Positions 1 through 6,418 are shown, counted from the stretch's first letter. The stretch: 12,103 nucleotides of DNA from Sphingomonas sp. (GCA_013812805.1 JACCSV010000021.1:1-12103), one strand, 5' to 3'. The notes: generated by a model from the sequence alone, not told the origin. Program-made: numbers and translations.

Positions 1-273
1 GCGCTCGCCCGCAAGCAGGACGTGCCCGGCAGCGATCGTCGCGTGGCCGCACAGATCGACCTCCGTCGTCGGCGTGAACCAGCGCAGGTCGTAATCGGCA
101 TCATCGCCATGGCTGGCGACCGTGAAAGCGGTTTCGCTAAGATTATTCTCCGCCGCGATCGCTTGCATCAGCCGGTCGTCGAGCCAGCTTTGAAGCGGCA
201 TCACCGCTGCCGGATTGCCGGTCAGCGGCCGCTCGGCAAAGGCATCGACCTGGAAGAACGGGAGAGAGGTCAT
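1..273 (-). CDS. PhzF family isomerase/epimerase-like protein, N-terminal 91 residues (cut by left edge)
   Basis: The minus strand reads from ATG at 273 off the left edge, giving the first 91 residues. The start MTSLPFFQVDAF, then TGNPAAV (18-24), NNLSETAF (43-50) and the DLCGHATIAAGHVL stretch (73-86) are the conserved N-terminal half of the PhzF/DapF-like fold. The glutamate of SETAF (Glu47) corresponds to the catalytic Glu45 of Pseudomonas PhzF. Outside phenazine producers these proteins have no agreed substrate, so a role in phenazine synthesis is not implied. The start shares one base with the stop of the upstream cation-exporter gene (TGATG), and a GGAGAAG ribosome-binding site lies inside that gene's end, so the two are probably translationally coupled. 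The family is certain; the substrate is unknown. Confidence 0.92.
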   Translation of the reverse strand, partial: MTSLPFFQVDAFAERPLTGNPAAVMPLQSWLDDRLMQAIAAENNLSETAFTVASHGDDADYDLRWFTPTTEVDLCGHATIAAGHVLLAGER

Positions 274-1226
274 CAGGGCTTCTCCGACAGGTCGGACGAG
301 AGGACTCCCTCGCGGTCGGTGTGGCCCTCGGGGTCGAGGTGTATCAGGATTTCGGTGTGGGGAAAGCGCTTCTGAAGCGCTTCGTCGGCGCGGTCGATTC
401 GGTCATGGGCCTCACGCACCGTCCAATGTTCGGGCACCCAGACATGGAATTGGACGAAGTTATGCGTACCGCTGGAGCGGGTGCGAAGGTCATGGAGGCC
501 GGCGAGCTCGGGATATTCGGCGGCGGCGGCAAGGAAGCGCTGCCGTTCCTCGTCGGGCCATTCCCGGTCCATCAGCTGGTCCATCGCCTGGCTCGACGCC
601 ACCAGGGCGCTTCGGGCCAGCCACAGGCCGATCAGCAGCCCGAACACCGCGTCGGCGCCGACCAGCCCGAAATATTGATCGAGCGCCAGCGCCGCGATCA
701 CCGACGCATTGAGCAGCAGGTCCGAGGCGTAATGCAGCCGGTCGGTGGCGATTGCGACCGAGTTGGTGCGGCGCACGACGTGGCGCTGATAGGCGATCAG
801 CGCGATGGTCACGAGCATCGCCACCACCGAGACGCCGATACCGAGCTCCGCCTGCTGCGTTTCCGCGCCGCGCAACAGGCGTTGAACCGAGCGCACTCCG
901 ATCACGACCGCGGAGACCGAGATCAGCACCACCTGCGCCATCGCCGCCAGCGCCTCGGCTTTGCCGTGCCCGAAGCGATGGTCGCTGTCGGCAGGCAGCG
1001 CCGAAATCCGCACCCCGAGTAGGACGACCAGGCTTGCAACCAGGTCGAGCCCGCTGTCGGCGAGCGAGCCGAGCATTGCCATCGACGAGGTTTCGAGCGC
1101 GGCCCACGCCTTCAGCGCGATCAGGAACAGCGCCATCACCACGCTCGCCACCGCCGCTCGGGTGGCCAGGGCCGAGCGCTCGGCGCCGTGCACGTGACCA
1201 TGCCCCTGATTATGAATGCCGCTCAC
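273..1226 (-). CDS. FieF-type cation diffusion facilitator (divalent metal efflux)
   Basis: This is a 317-residue CDF exporter, an inner-membrane antiporter that expels zinc, ferrous iron or related metals in exchange for protons. It closely resembles E. coli FieF. The membrane metal site is visible as D57 and D61 (LADSGLDLVAS) plus H165 and D169 (HYASDLLLN), the DD-HD set of FieF. DHRFGHGKAEALAAMAQ (82-98) and the cytoplasmic domain DLRTRSSG and HTEILIHLDPEG are also family-typical. The N-terminus carries four histidines in its first 13 residues, a possible extra metal ligand. I chose the GTG at 1226 because it overlaps the pdxH stop as GTGA and begins just ahead of the family homology. A longer in-frame reading up to 1457 only repeats pdxH DNA in another frame. 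The exact metal cannot be read from the sequence. Confidence 0.93.
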   Translation of the reverse strand: MSGIHNQGHGHVHGAERSALATRAAVASVVMALFLIALKAWAALETSSMAMLGSLADSGLDLVASLVVLLGVRISALPADSDHRFGHGKAEALAAMAQVVLISVSAVVIGVRSVQRLLRGAETQQAELGIGVSVVAMLVTIALIAYQRHVVRRTNSVAIATDRLHYASDLLLNASVIAALALDQYFGLVGADAVFGLLIGLWLARSALVASSQAMDQLMDREWPDEERQRFLAAAAEYPELAGLHDLRTRSSGTHNFVQFHVWVPEHWTVREAHDRIDRADEALQKRFPHTEILIHLDPEGHTDREGVLSSDLSEKP

Positions 1227-1804
1227 GGGTACAGCAGGCCTTCGCTCCAGCCGTGTTGGGCGCGCGTGAACAGCCGGCGCTCGTGCAGCCGGTGCGGTCG
1301 GTCCGACCAGAATTCGATTTTGTCCGGGATCAGCCGGAATCCCGACCAGCGCGGCGGGCGCGGCACGTCCGCCCCATCGAACCTTTGCTGCATCTCGGCA
1401 TAGCGCCGCTCGAATAGCTCGCGGTTCTCGAGCGGCCGCGACTGGTCCGAAGCCCACGAGCCGATCCGCGATTCCCGCGAGCGGGAGGCGAAATAAGCGT
1501 CGGCTTCGGCATCGCTGGCCTGGACCACGCCGCCCTCCGCTCGGACCTGACGCCGGAGCGATTTCCAGTGGATCGCCAGCGCTCCGTGCGGATTGGCGAG
1601 GAGCTCATGCCCCTTGCGGCTGTCGAGGTTGGTGAAGAAGCCGAGACCGTTCGGGCCTACGCTCCGAAGCAGCACCATTCGCACCGACGGCCGCCCCTGC
1701 GCATCGGCGCTGGCAAACGCCATCGCGTCGGGATCGTTGGGCTCGCTTGCGCGCGCCTCGGCCATCCAGGCGTCGAACAGCGCGAACGGATCGGTGGCGG
1801 CCAT
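1223..1804 (-). CDS. pdxH: Pyridoxamine/pyridoxine 5'-phosphate oxidase
   Basis: This 193-residue enzyme is the FMN-dependent oxidase that makes pyridoxal 5'-phosphate from pyridoxine or pyridoxamine 5'-phosphate, in the last step of de novo synthesis and in salvage. Visible family motifs are VRMVLLRSV (41-49, FMN and substrate binding), TNLDSRKGHEL (58-68), the ESRIGSWASDQSRPL segment, and the signature near the C-terminus running from PPRWSGFRL to FWSDRPHRLHER. Its length is close to the family norm (about 200-220). It lies 25 nt downstream of the TonB receptor gene and overlaps the exporter gene by 4 nt, so it probably shares their transcript. An internal promoter just before it is possible but I do not see a convincing one. 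PLP supply has no obvious link with metal transport. Confidence 0.96.
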   Translation of the reverse strand: MAATDPFALFDAWMAEARASEPNDPDAMAFASADAQGRPSVRMVLLRSVGPNGLGFFTNLDSRKGHELLANPHGALAIHWKSLRRQVRAEGGVVQASDAEADAYFASRSRESRIGSWASDQSRPLENRELFERRYAEMQQRFDGADVPRPPRWSGFRLIPDKIEFWSDRPHRLHERRLFTRAQHGWSEGLLYP

Positions 1805-1829
1805 CGCCGCGCTTTATCCGCCGGCGCGG

Positions 1830-4001
1830 CTAGAAGTCGAGACGGGCGCTCAACCGGATGTCCCTGCCGGCGAGGGGCACATAGTCCTTGGTGAAGGAAG
1901 CGTGGCGCCGCGCATCGACATCGAAAATGTTGCTCGCTGACAGCACGAACTGCATTTCCTTCCTCTTGCCCCACGGGCGCCAGGCGAGCGAGGCGTTAAC
2001 CATCGTGTGGCCGTCGGTCGGCGTTTCGAACTCGGCAACGCGATCCTGGTCGGCGACCCATTCGACCTCAATGCGGCCGTCGAGGCTGTCCGATTGTGCC
2101 TCGAGCCCGCCGAGGAGGCGAAGCGGCGGGATCCGCGGCACCGGGCCAGCGCCTTTGACCGTCGCCCGCACATAATCGGCGACGGCGTCGCCGACGAAAC
2201 GGAAGCCGCCGGCGCTGAACAGCGTCGCGGAGGCCTCGGCCTCGAACCCGTAATAGGTCGCATCGCGCTGGAAGTAGCGGAACACCGGCAGCTCATCCTC
2301 TTCCTCGCCGGTCGCGGCTTCATAGATGAAGTCGTCGAAGCGGTTGGCAAAGACGGTGAAGCCGAATTCGTGAGTGCGGCGGTCGAGACGGACATAAGCC
2401 TCCCCGCCCCAGCTGGATTCAACCCCGAGGTTGGGGTCGCCGATCTCGAACGCCTGGGTAGCGATGTGCGGGCCGTTGGAGAACAGCTCTTCGGCCGATG
2501 GCGCGCGTGCGGTCCGGGAGAGGTTGACCCCGACCCTGGCCTGCGGAGCGACCGTGTAGGATGCGCCGATCGCGCCGGAAAAGACGTCGAACTTGCGGCC
2601 AATCCCAAGCGGCTCCGATTCAACATCGCTCCGCTCGAAGCGGAGCGCGGCCTCCATGCCGACCTTGCCGATGGCGAATTCCTGGAGGGTGAACAGCCCG
2701 AGTTGACTCGTTTCGTTGGCGGGCAAAAACGCTTCGGCGCCAACCGCGTCGAATTTGCGGGTCGAATATTGAGCGCCGCTGGCGCCGCGCCAGCCGTCGC
2801 GATCGCGTTGAACGAACTCCAAGCGACCCTCGGCGCCGCTAGAGTCGAATACGGTCCCGACCTCCTCGCCCTCGAACTCGGTGTGCTTGTAGTCGGCGGC
2901 ACCGATGCGTAGCTGAACGCGGTCGAGGAAACCGGAATCGAGTCGGTATTCGCCGCGCAGGTCGAATCGCTTCTGGCGAAGCTTGATCGAGACCGGGGCC
3001 TCCCCGTGGCCCTCCTCTTCCTCTGGCTCCTCGGCGCCTTCTTCCTCAGGGTGCGCGCCACCTGGGCGCGAGGGAATTCCGTATCCGCTGTCGAACAGGC
3101 TGATGGACGCGCCGATATTGAAGGTGTCGCGGATCAGCGCGAGGCCCAGCCCGGCCGTCGACTGCTCGACCGCGCTGTTAGGAATCTTCCCGCGGCGGTT
3201 GGCCAAATCGAGTGCTTCCTCAGCCTCCTCGGCATGTCCCTCTTCCAGTTCCTCTTCGGCAACTTCGAATTGCTCGGCGCGGAATTGCGGGGACAGCACA
3301 TAACCGCCGACGCGCAGGTCGTCGGTCTTGCGGAAGCTGCCATCGGCGTGGAGCACGAGCCCGCCTCCGAGGGCGACGTCGGCGGCGCCGCCGACCGAGC
3401 GCTCGTTCGCGGCCGATCCAAGGGCGCCGACGAGATCGATGTGATATCCGTCCTTGGGGACAGTGCGCGGAATGCGCCGGTCAATGACATTGACTGCACC
3501 GCCAATCGCCTGGCCGCCGAACAGCAGGACGGCGGGCCCACGAAGCACCTCGATTCGCTCCGAAGTCAGCGGGTCGATAGTGACGGCATGGTCGGCAGAG
3601 GTATTCGACACGTCGATCGAGCCAATGCCGTCGGTGAGGACGCGGATACGCTCGCCGGAAAAGCCGCGCAGCACCGGCCGGGATGCGCCGGGCGAGAAAG
3701 AGGTGGCAGAGACGCCGGGTAGCTTCGCCAGCGTATCGCCGATCTGCGGCCGCACCTCGCGCTGCAGCGCATCTTCATCGAGCACCGACTTGCCGGCGAG
3801 CAGGTCGAGGTCGCGAAGCAGATATCTAGTGACAACGATCGTGCCGGGTTCGCCGTGGACGGCGTCGCGTCCGTCGGGAGCGGGAGGGGTGGTCGGCGGC
3901 GGAGGCTGTTGCTGCTGCGGCTGCGCCGGGGCCTGAGCCAAAGCTGGGGTGGAGGCGAGCACGGATGATGCGAGCAGAAGCGCACTATATTTGCAGGTCA
4001 T
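1830..4001 (-). CDS. TonB-dependent outer-membrane receptor, ZnuD-like (probable zinc uptake)
   Basis: The 723-residue protein has a signal peptide (residues 1-22, cleavage probably after TPALA), a Pro/Gln-rich spacer, a TonB-box-like TIVVTRY (54-60), a plug domain (about 70-175, with LRGFSGERIRVLTDG and IEVLRGPAVLLFGGQAIGGAVNVID) and a 22-strand-type barrel ending in the terminal Phe that outer-membrane proteins need for BamA. Two predicted loops are very acidic with scattered histidines (about 245-265 and 317-334, the latter including EEEEGHGE). Such loops, and the SLFDSGYGIPS segment (301-311) followed by LRQKRFDLRGEY, resemble Neisseria ZnuD, a zinc receptor. A Zur-like palindrome sits on its promoter. 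Zinc is therefore the favoured substrate, but haem or another metal cannot be excluded. The receptor class is certain; the substrate is an inference. Confidence 0.9.
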   Translation of the reverse strand: MTCKYSALLLASSVLASTPALAQAPAQPQQQQPPPPTTPPAPDGRDAVHGEPGTIVVTRYLLRDLDLLAGKSVLDEDALQREVRPQIGDTLAKLPGVSATSFSPGASRPVLRGFSGERIRVLTDGIGSIDVSNTSADHAVTIDPLTSERIEVLRGPAVLLFGGQAIGGAVNVIDRRIPRTVPKDGYHIDLVGALGSAANERSVGGAADVALGGGLVLHADGSFRKTDDLRVGGYVLSPQFRAEQFEVAEEELEEGHAEEAEEALDLANRRGKIPNSAVEQSTAGLGLALIRDTFNIGASISLFDSGYGIPSRPGGAHPEEEGAEEPEEEEGHGEAPVSIKLRQKRFDLRGEYRLDSGFLDRVQLRIGAADYKHTEFEGEEVGTVFDSSGAEGRLEFVQRDRDGWRGASGAQYSTRKFDAVGAEAFLPANETSQLGLFTLQEFAIGKVGMEAALRFERSDVESEPLGIGRKFDVFSGAIGASYTVAPQARVGVNLSRTARAPSAEELFSNGPHIATQAFEIGDPNLGVESSWGGEAYVRLDRRTHEFGFTVFANRFDDFIYEAATGEEEDELPVFRYFQRDATYYGFEAEASATLFSAGGFRFVGDAVADYVRATVKGAGPVPRIPPLRLLGGLEAQSDSLDGRIEVEWVADQDRVAEFETPTDGHTMVNASLAWRPWGKRKEMQFVLSASNIFDVDARRHASFTKDYVPLAGRDIRLSARLDF

Positions 4002-4016
4002 CGACTACCACTAGAC

Positions 4017-4030
4017 GATATATTATATCA
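4017..4030 (-). promoter_or_regulatory. Receptor promoter: extended -10 overlapped by a perfect Zur-like palindrome
   Basis: On the minus strand GATATAATATATC (4029-4017) is a perfect 6-1-6 inverted repeat. It contains a consensus -10 TATAAT (4027-4022), preceded by TG at the extended -10 position (4030-4029). No convincing -35 is seen, as is usual for extended -10 promoters. Transcription would start near 4014, leaving a leader of roughly a dozen bases before the receptor ATG at 4001. The palindrome matches GTTATAATATAAC, the alphaproteobacterial Zur core as I remember it, at 11 of 13 positions. A repressor bound here would cover the -10. The palindrome and -10 are directly visible; the assignment to Zur is inferred. 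Confidence 0.65.
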
Positions 4031-4067
4031 ATACAATGAACGGGGGCGTTATCCACCACCACGTAAA

Positions 4068-4104
4068 GGAGGCGGCCCGGCGTCGGGAAAGCCGGACCGC
4101 CTCC
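4068..4104 (-). terminator. Hairpin terminator of the psp operon
   Basis: Arms at 4068-4081 and 4091-4104 pair over 14 bp with a 9-nt loop. The single non-Watson-Crick position becomes a U-G wobble in the minus-strand transcript. In that direction the stem is followed only by TTTACG, so the U-tract is short. It lies just after the psp genes and before the receptor promoter, where it would insulate the two units. Confidence 0.7.
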
Positions 4105-4110
4105 AGGAGT

Positions 4111-4133
4111 GAAGCGCTGTGACTCGGCGCTTC
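4111..4133 (-). terminator. Second small hairpin after the pspB-like stop
   Basis: GAAGCGC (4111-4117) and GCGCTTC (4127-4133) form a perfect 7-bp stem with a 9-nt loop, 8 nt past the stop of the pspB-like gene. It has no U-tract. It may protect the 3' end or work in tandem with the larger hairpin that follows. Confidence 0.4.
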
Positions 4134-4141
4134 TGGGAAGT

Positions 4142-4372
4142 TTAGATATCTATTCCGGCGGCGATCGCCTCGAGCTTGCGGACTCGTTCCTTGAGGTCGG
4201 CAATCTCGATCCGTCCGCCGGCCGGCGGCAGTCCGCGGTCGGCCCCGTCGCGGCATAGCTCCAGCCGCTTGAGCTCGAGCCAACCGCTCCAGCCCTTGAG
4301 CATTGCCCAGGCGGCGGTTCCGAGGCCGATCAGGACGGCGGCTGCGATCAGGCCGATTGACAGCGGTTCCAT
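4142..4372 (-). CDS. PspB-like small inner-membrane protein
   Basis: This 76-residue protein has one N-terminal membrane helix (about residues 5-25, SIGLIAAAVLIGLGTAAWAML). A charged cytoplasmic tail follows, ending in a heptad-like helix IADLKERVRKLEAI (about 57-70). That layout, and the match of the tail to the ERIQALESI region of E. coli PspB, suggest PspB, which with PspC senses membrane stress and draws PspA/PspF to the membrane. Similarity is otherwise low, so position carries much of the weight. The ATG at 4372 shares its A with the stop of pspC (TGATG); a GTG one codon upstream is the alternative. The gene order A-C-B differs from the A-B-C order of E. coli. It could instead be an unrelated membrane protein co-opted into the operon. 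Confidence 0.65.
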   Translation of the reverse strand: MEPLSIGLIAAAVLIGLGTAAWAMLKGWSGWLELKRLELCRDGADRGLPPAGGRIEIADLKERVRKLEAIAAGIDI

Positions 4373-4767
4373 CACTTCTCCCCTCGCAGCGCCTCGATTT
4401 CGCGCGCCAGATCGTGGTTGGGTTTGGCAATGTGGGCGTCGATCGCCATCAGCCGGCGGTCGATCGGCTCCAGCTCAGTACGCAGCGCATGCACCGACGG
4501 GCGAACCTGGGTCGAACGGTCCATCCGATCAAAATCGCTGACGAATGGTCGCTCACGCTGCTGCTGCTTGCGCTTGATCCCGAAATAGATGGCGATCGCG
4601 AGGTAGCTGATGATCGCGAACTGGAAGCCGATGAACACGCCCGCGGCGACGAAGCCGACACGCAGCAACGTCGGGTCGACCGCGAACATGTCGCCGAGTG
4701 TGGAGCATACACCGGCCAGCTTCTTCTGGCGGCGGTCGAATGAGTAACGGTTGATCTTGCGGGCCAT
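4372..4767 (-). CDS. pspC: PspC domain envelope-stress membrane protein
   Basis: The 131-residue protein begins with a PspC domain: RRQKKLAGVCSTLGDMFAVDPTLLRVGF (about residues 12-39), then one hydrophobic helix or hairpin (about 40-63, including FAIISYLAIAIYFGI) and a basic stop KRK. A charged C-terminal half of about 65 residues with likely helix-forming segments follows. PspC is an inner-membrane sensor and effector that binds PspA and PspB when the proton-motive force or membrane is damaged. I chose ATG at 4767 because AAGGGGAAGGG lies directly upstream and the domain starts right after it. A GTG at 4788 overlapping the pspA stop (GTGA) would add seven residues and cannot be ruled out. 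Its stop is coupled to the next gene by TGATG. Confidence 0.88.
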   Translation of the reverse strand: MARKINRYSFDRRQKKLAGVCSTLGDMFAVDPTLLRVGFVAAGVFIGFQFAIISYLAIAIYFGIKRKQQQRERPFVSDFDRMDRSTQVRPSVHALRTELEPIDRRLMAIDAHIAKPNHDLAREIEALRGEK

Positions 4768-4784
4768 CGCCCTTCCCCTTTCGT

Positions 4785-5567
4785 TCACTGTACGCGTGCC
4801 GCGATCGCGGCCTTCATTGCTTCAAGCTCGACATCGACCTTTTCGGCCGCCTTGATCTCGGCGATCTCTTCTTCGAGGTCCTTGGGACCGGTCAGCCCCA
4901 GCGCTTCGGCACGGCCTTCCGCAAAGTCAGCCCGACGCTCGAGGATTTCGAAGCGGCTGAACGCGTCCTGCGTGCGGCTACCGTGGAGAACCTCATTGGC
5001 CCTGGCGCGGCTGACCGCGCTTTCCAGCCGGGCTGCGATCGCATTCTGGCGGGCGCGCGCTTCGCGCAGCTTGCCCTGGATCTTGGCGATGTCGGCCTCA
5101 TAGCTGCGCAGCAGCTGCTCGATCTGGTCGACTTCGGCCTTGAGGCCGTCAGCCATGTCGGCAGCTTTCTGCCGCTCGCCGAGCGCAGCGCGGGCGAGGT
5201 CGTCGCGGTCCCGGCTCAGCGCTAGTTCGGCCTTTTCCGTCCAATTGGCTTGCAGTTGCTCGAGCCGCCCGAGCGCCCGACGCATTTCCTTGATGTCCGC
5301 GATCGAGCGGGCTGCGGTGGCGCGGATTTCGACCAAAGTCTCTTCCATCTCGATGATGATCATCCGGATCATCCGCGCGGGGTCTTCCGCCCGGTCGAGA
5401 AGTTCGGTCATGTTGGCGGCGAAGATGTCCTTGGCGCGGCTGAACACCGGGCCGTTGAACCAGCCGGCGAGCGGTGCAAAGCGGACCGTGCTCGGCTCGC
5501 TTTGCGGTTCCGCCATCGGGACCATCCGCTGCGGCGCTCTGGCTTCGAGGATTTCGAGCTCAGGCAT
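4785..5567 (-). CDS. pspA: PspA/IM30 (ESCRT-III-like) membrane-stress protein with unusual N-terminal extension
   Basis: The coiled-coil protein of about 260 residues belongs to the PspA/IM30/Vipp1 family, which polymerises on damaged inner membrane and, in enterobacteria, inhibits PspF. Core motifs are FSRAKDIFAANMTELLDRAEDP (amphipathic helix region, about residues 42-63), then MIRMIIIEMEETLVEIRATAAR and a long Glu/Arg/Ala-rich coiled coil to the end. E. coli PspA begins with MGIFSR, so the roughly 40 residues before FSR here (MPELEILEARAPQR to PLAGWFNGPV) have no counterpart. Start choice is uncertain. ATG 5567 overlaps the end of the leader ORF by 8 nt and would be coupled to it; 5576, 5525 and 5513 are also in frame. 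None has a good ribosome-binding site. The family is certain, the start is not. Confidence 0.9.
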   Translation of the reverse strand: MPELEILEARAPQRMVPMAEPQSEPSTVRFAPLAGWFNGPVFSRAKDIFAANMTELLDRAEDPARMIRMIIIEMEETLVEIRATAARSIADIKEMRRALGRLEQLQANWTEKAELALSRDRDDLARAALGERQKAADMADGLKAEVDQIEQLLRSYEADIAKIQGKLREARARQNAIAARLESAVSRARANEVLHGSRTQDAFSRFEILERRADFAEGRAEALGLTGPKDLEEEIAEIKAAEKVDVELEAMKAAIAARVQ

Positions 5568-5697
5568 GGATGACATACTTGGTCGGAGCGGCGCTGACGT
5601 GCGCCGGAGCAACCGCCGAGCCGACCGCGACAGTGCTCATCAGCACGGCAGCGAAAGCGCTGACAAGCGTCCGCTTGAGATTCGATTGACCAGACAT
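5560..5697 (-). CDS. Small leader ORF (45 aa, signal-peptide-like) at the head of the psp operon
   Basis: ATG at 5697 has a purine-rich ribosome-binding site (AAGGGAGAAGGAA), the best in the operon, and opens a 45-codon frame ending at TGA 5562-5560. The product has a basic start (MSGQSNLKRT), a hydrophobic core (LVSAFAAVLMSTVAVGSAVA) and AHVSA-A, a plausible signal-peptidase site, leaving only about nine mature residues. Its end overlaps the likely pspA ATG by 8 nt. It could be a translated leader whose translation controls entry into pspA, a tiny secreted or membrane peptide, or the remains of a longer periplasmic protein cut short by a frameshift. I do not recognise a family. Support comes from the ribosome-binding site, the position 3' of the sigma-54 promoter, and a coherent signal-peptide pattern. 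Confidence 0.6.
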   Translation of the reverse strand: MSGQSNLKRTLVSAFAAVLMSTVAVGSAVAPAHVSAAPTKYVIHA

Positions 5698-5750
5698 TTC
5701 CTTCTCCCTTTTTGCCCCCGCCTCAATGCTGGCGGTCATAGCCCTCTCTA

Positions 5751-5767
5751 TTCAAGGGTCGTGCCAA
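5751..5767 (-). promoter_or_regulatory. Sigma-54 (-24/-12) promoter of the psp operon
   Basis: On the minus strand TTGGCACGACCCTTGAA matches the RpoN consensus TTGGCACG-N4-TTGCW except that the -12 GC is GA. The GG and GA dinucleotides are separated by the required 10 bases. Start of transcription is predicted near 5741, about 44 nt before the leader ORF. Enterobacterial pspA is also driven by sigma-54 with PspF, which supports the call. No pspF gene lies in this window. Confidence 0.8.
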
Positions 5768-5780
5768 ACCCAGAAAACTG

Positions 5781-5852
5781 CCGAAATTGCTAGGACTCGG
5801 GGATATGAGCAGGCGGCGTGGGAAGAATCGCCACCCGAAATTGGCGCAATTT
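5781..5852 (-). promoter_or_regulatory. Candidate upstream activator sites (repeated CCGAAATTG and a 15-bp palindrome)
   Basis: CCGAAATTG occurs at 5781-5789 and again at 5835-5843. The second copy continues into the perfect palindrome AAATTG-GCG-CAATTT (5838-5852). The palindrome centre lies about 105 bp upstream of the predicted sigma-54 start, a usual distance for an enhancer-binding activator such as PspF. The repeats are visible; the binding role is inferred. Confidence 0.4.
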
Positions 5853-5930
5853 ACCAACCGGCCTGGAACGCCCGCGGGAACCACTGGCGGGCATCGAGGC
5901 TTAATCAGCCGTAGTTCGACGAAAGGACCA

Positions 5931-6167
5931 ATGATGCTTGGGAAACTAGCAGGCGCCTGGCTTGGCAGGCGGGTCGCGGGCAGGAACAGCGGCGCCAAGG
6001 GCGCGCTGATCGGCGCCGGCGTTGCAGCGCTGGCGCGGCGCGGGCTCGGACCGCTCGCGGCGGTCGCCGCGGCCGGTTACGGCGCCAAATATCTGTGGGA
6101 CCGGCGCAATCGCCGCAACCGGCCTAGCTACCCGTCCGAGGCGACACCTTCGCCGCCGGGCGGCTGA
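5931..6167 (+). CDS. Small Gly/Ala-rich membrane-type protein divergent from psp operon
   Basis: This 78-residue protein starts at ATG 5931 (or the next codon, ATG 5934, better spaced from the AAAGGA at 5922-5927). It is basic and rich in Gly and Ala: residues near 22-52 (GAKGALIGAGVAALARRG, then LGPLAAVAAAGYGAKYLW) could form one or two glycine-zipper-like membrane helices or an amphipathic helix. A run of arginines and asparagines (DRRNRRNR) and a Ser/Pro tail follow. I do not recognise the family. Its place back-to-back with the psp operon, and its general likeness to the small PspD/PspG-type accessory proteins, make a membrane-stress role possible but unproven. Its last 40 nt overlap the DUF3297 gene on the other strand. 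An in-frame reading upstream to 5787 has no ribosome-binding site and crosses the psp control region. Confidence 0.7.
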   Translation: MMLGKLAGAWLGRRVAGRNSGAKGALIGAGVAALARRGLGPLAAVAAAGYGAKYLWDRRNRRNRPSYPSEATPSPPGG

Positions 6168-6418
6168 TCGGACGCGCCCTCGACATAGGGCTCGACCTGG
6201 CCGTTGAGCCTGATCGTCATCGGATTGCCGTGCCGGTCGCGGCTGCGGCCGGCGGCGATGCGGATCCAGCCCTCGGAAATGCAATATTCCTGGACGTTGG
6301 TCTTTTCCTGACCATTGAACTTGATGCCGATGCCGTTCTTCAGCACCTCCTGATCGAACCAGGGGCTGCGCGGGTCGAGCGACAGGCGGTCGGGCAGCGG
6401 GGTTTCTTCTTCAGCCAT
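6128..6418 (-). CDS. DUF3297 family protein
   Basis: The 96-residue protein has the DUF3297 pattern: LSLDPRSPWFDQEVLKNGIGIKFNG (about residues 11-35), EKTNVQEYCISEGWIRIAAG and a C-terminal TIRLNGQVEPYVE. Members are small soluble proteins common in Proteobacteria and have no established function; occasional glutathione-peroxidase labels are not supported by any motif here. I chose ATG at 6418, which has AGGCGG five bases upstream. A GTG at 6424 would add two residues. The gene is divergent from the bkd operon (start 85 nt away) and its last 40 nt overlap, tail to tail, the small Gly/Ala-rich gene. The family is well supported; the role is unknown. Confidence 0.88.
   Translation of the reverse strand: MAEEETPLPDRLSLDPRSPWFDQEVLKNGIGIKFNGQEKTNVQEYCISEGWIRIAAGRSRDRHGNPMTIRLNGQVEPYVEGASDQPPGGEGVASDG

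Noticed and set aside
1227..1457. N-terminal extension of the cation exporter
   Set aside because: It reads pdxH DNA in another frame, and the Ala/Arg/Pro-rich sequence matches nothing in CDF proteins. The GTG at 1226 with GTGA coupling is better.
2007..2912. Long plus-strand open frame (301 codons) and others opposite the TonB receptor
   Set aside because: They lie wholly antisense to a clear TonB receptor. Their products show no domain and have compositions typical of shadow frames in high-GC DNA.
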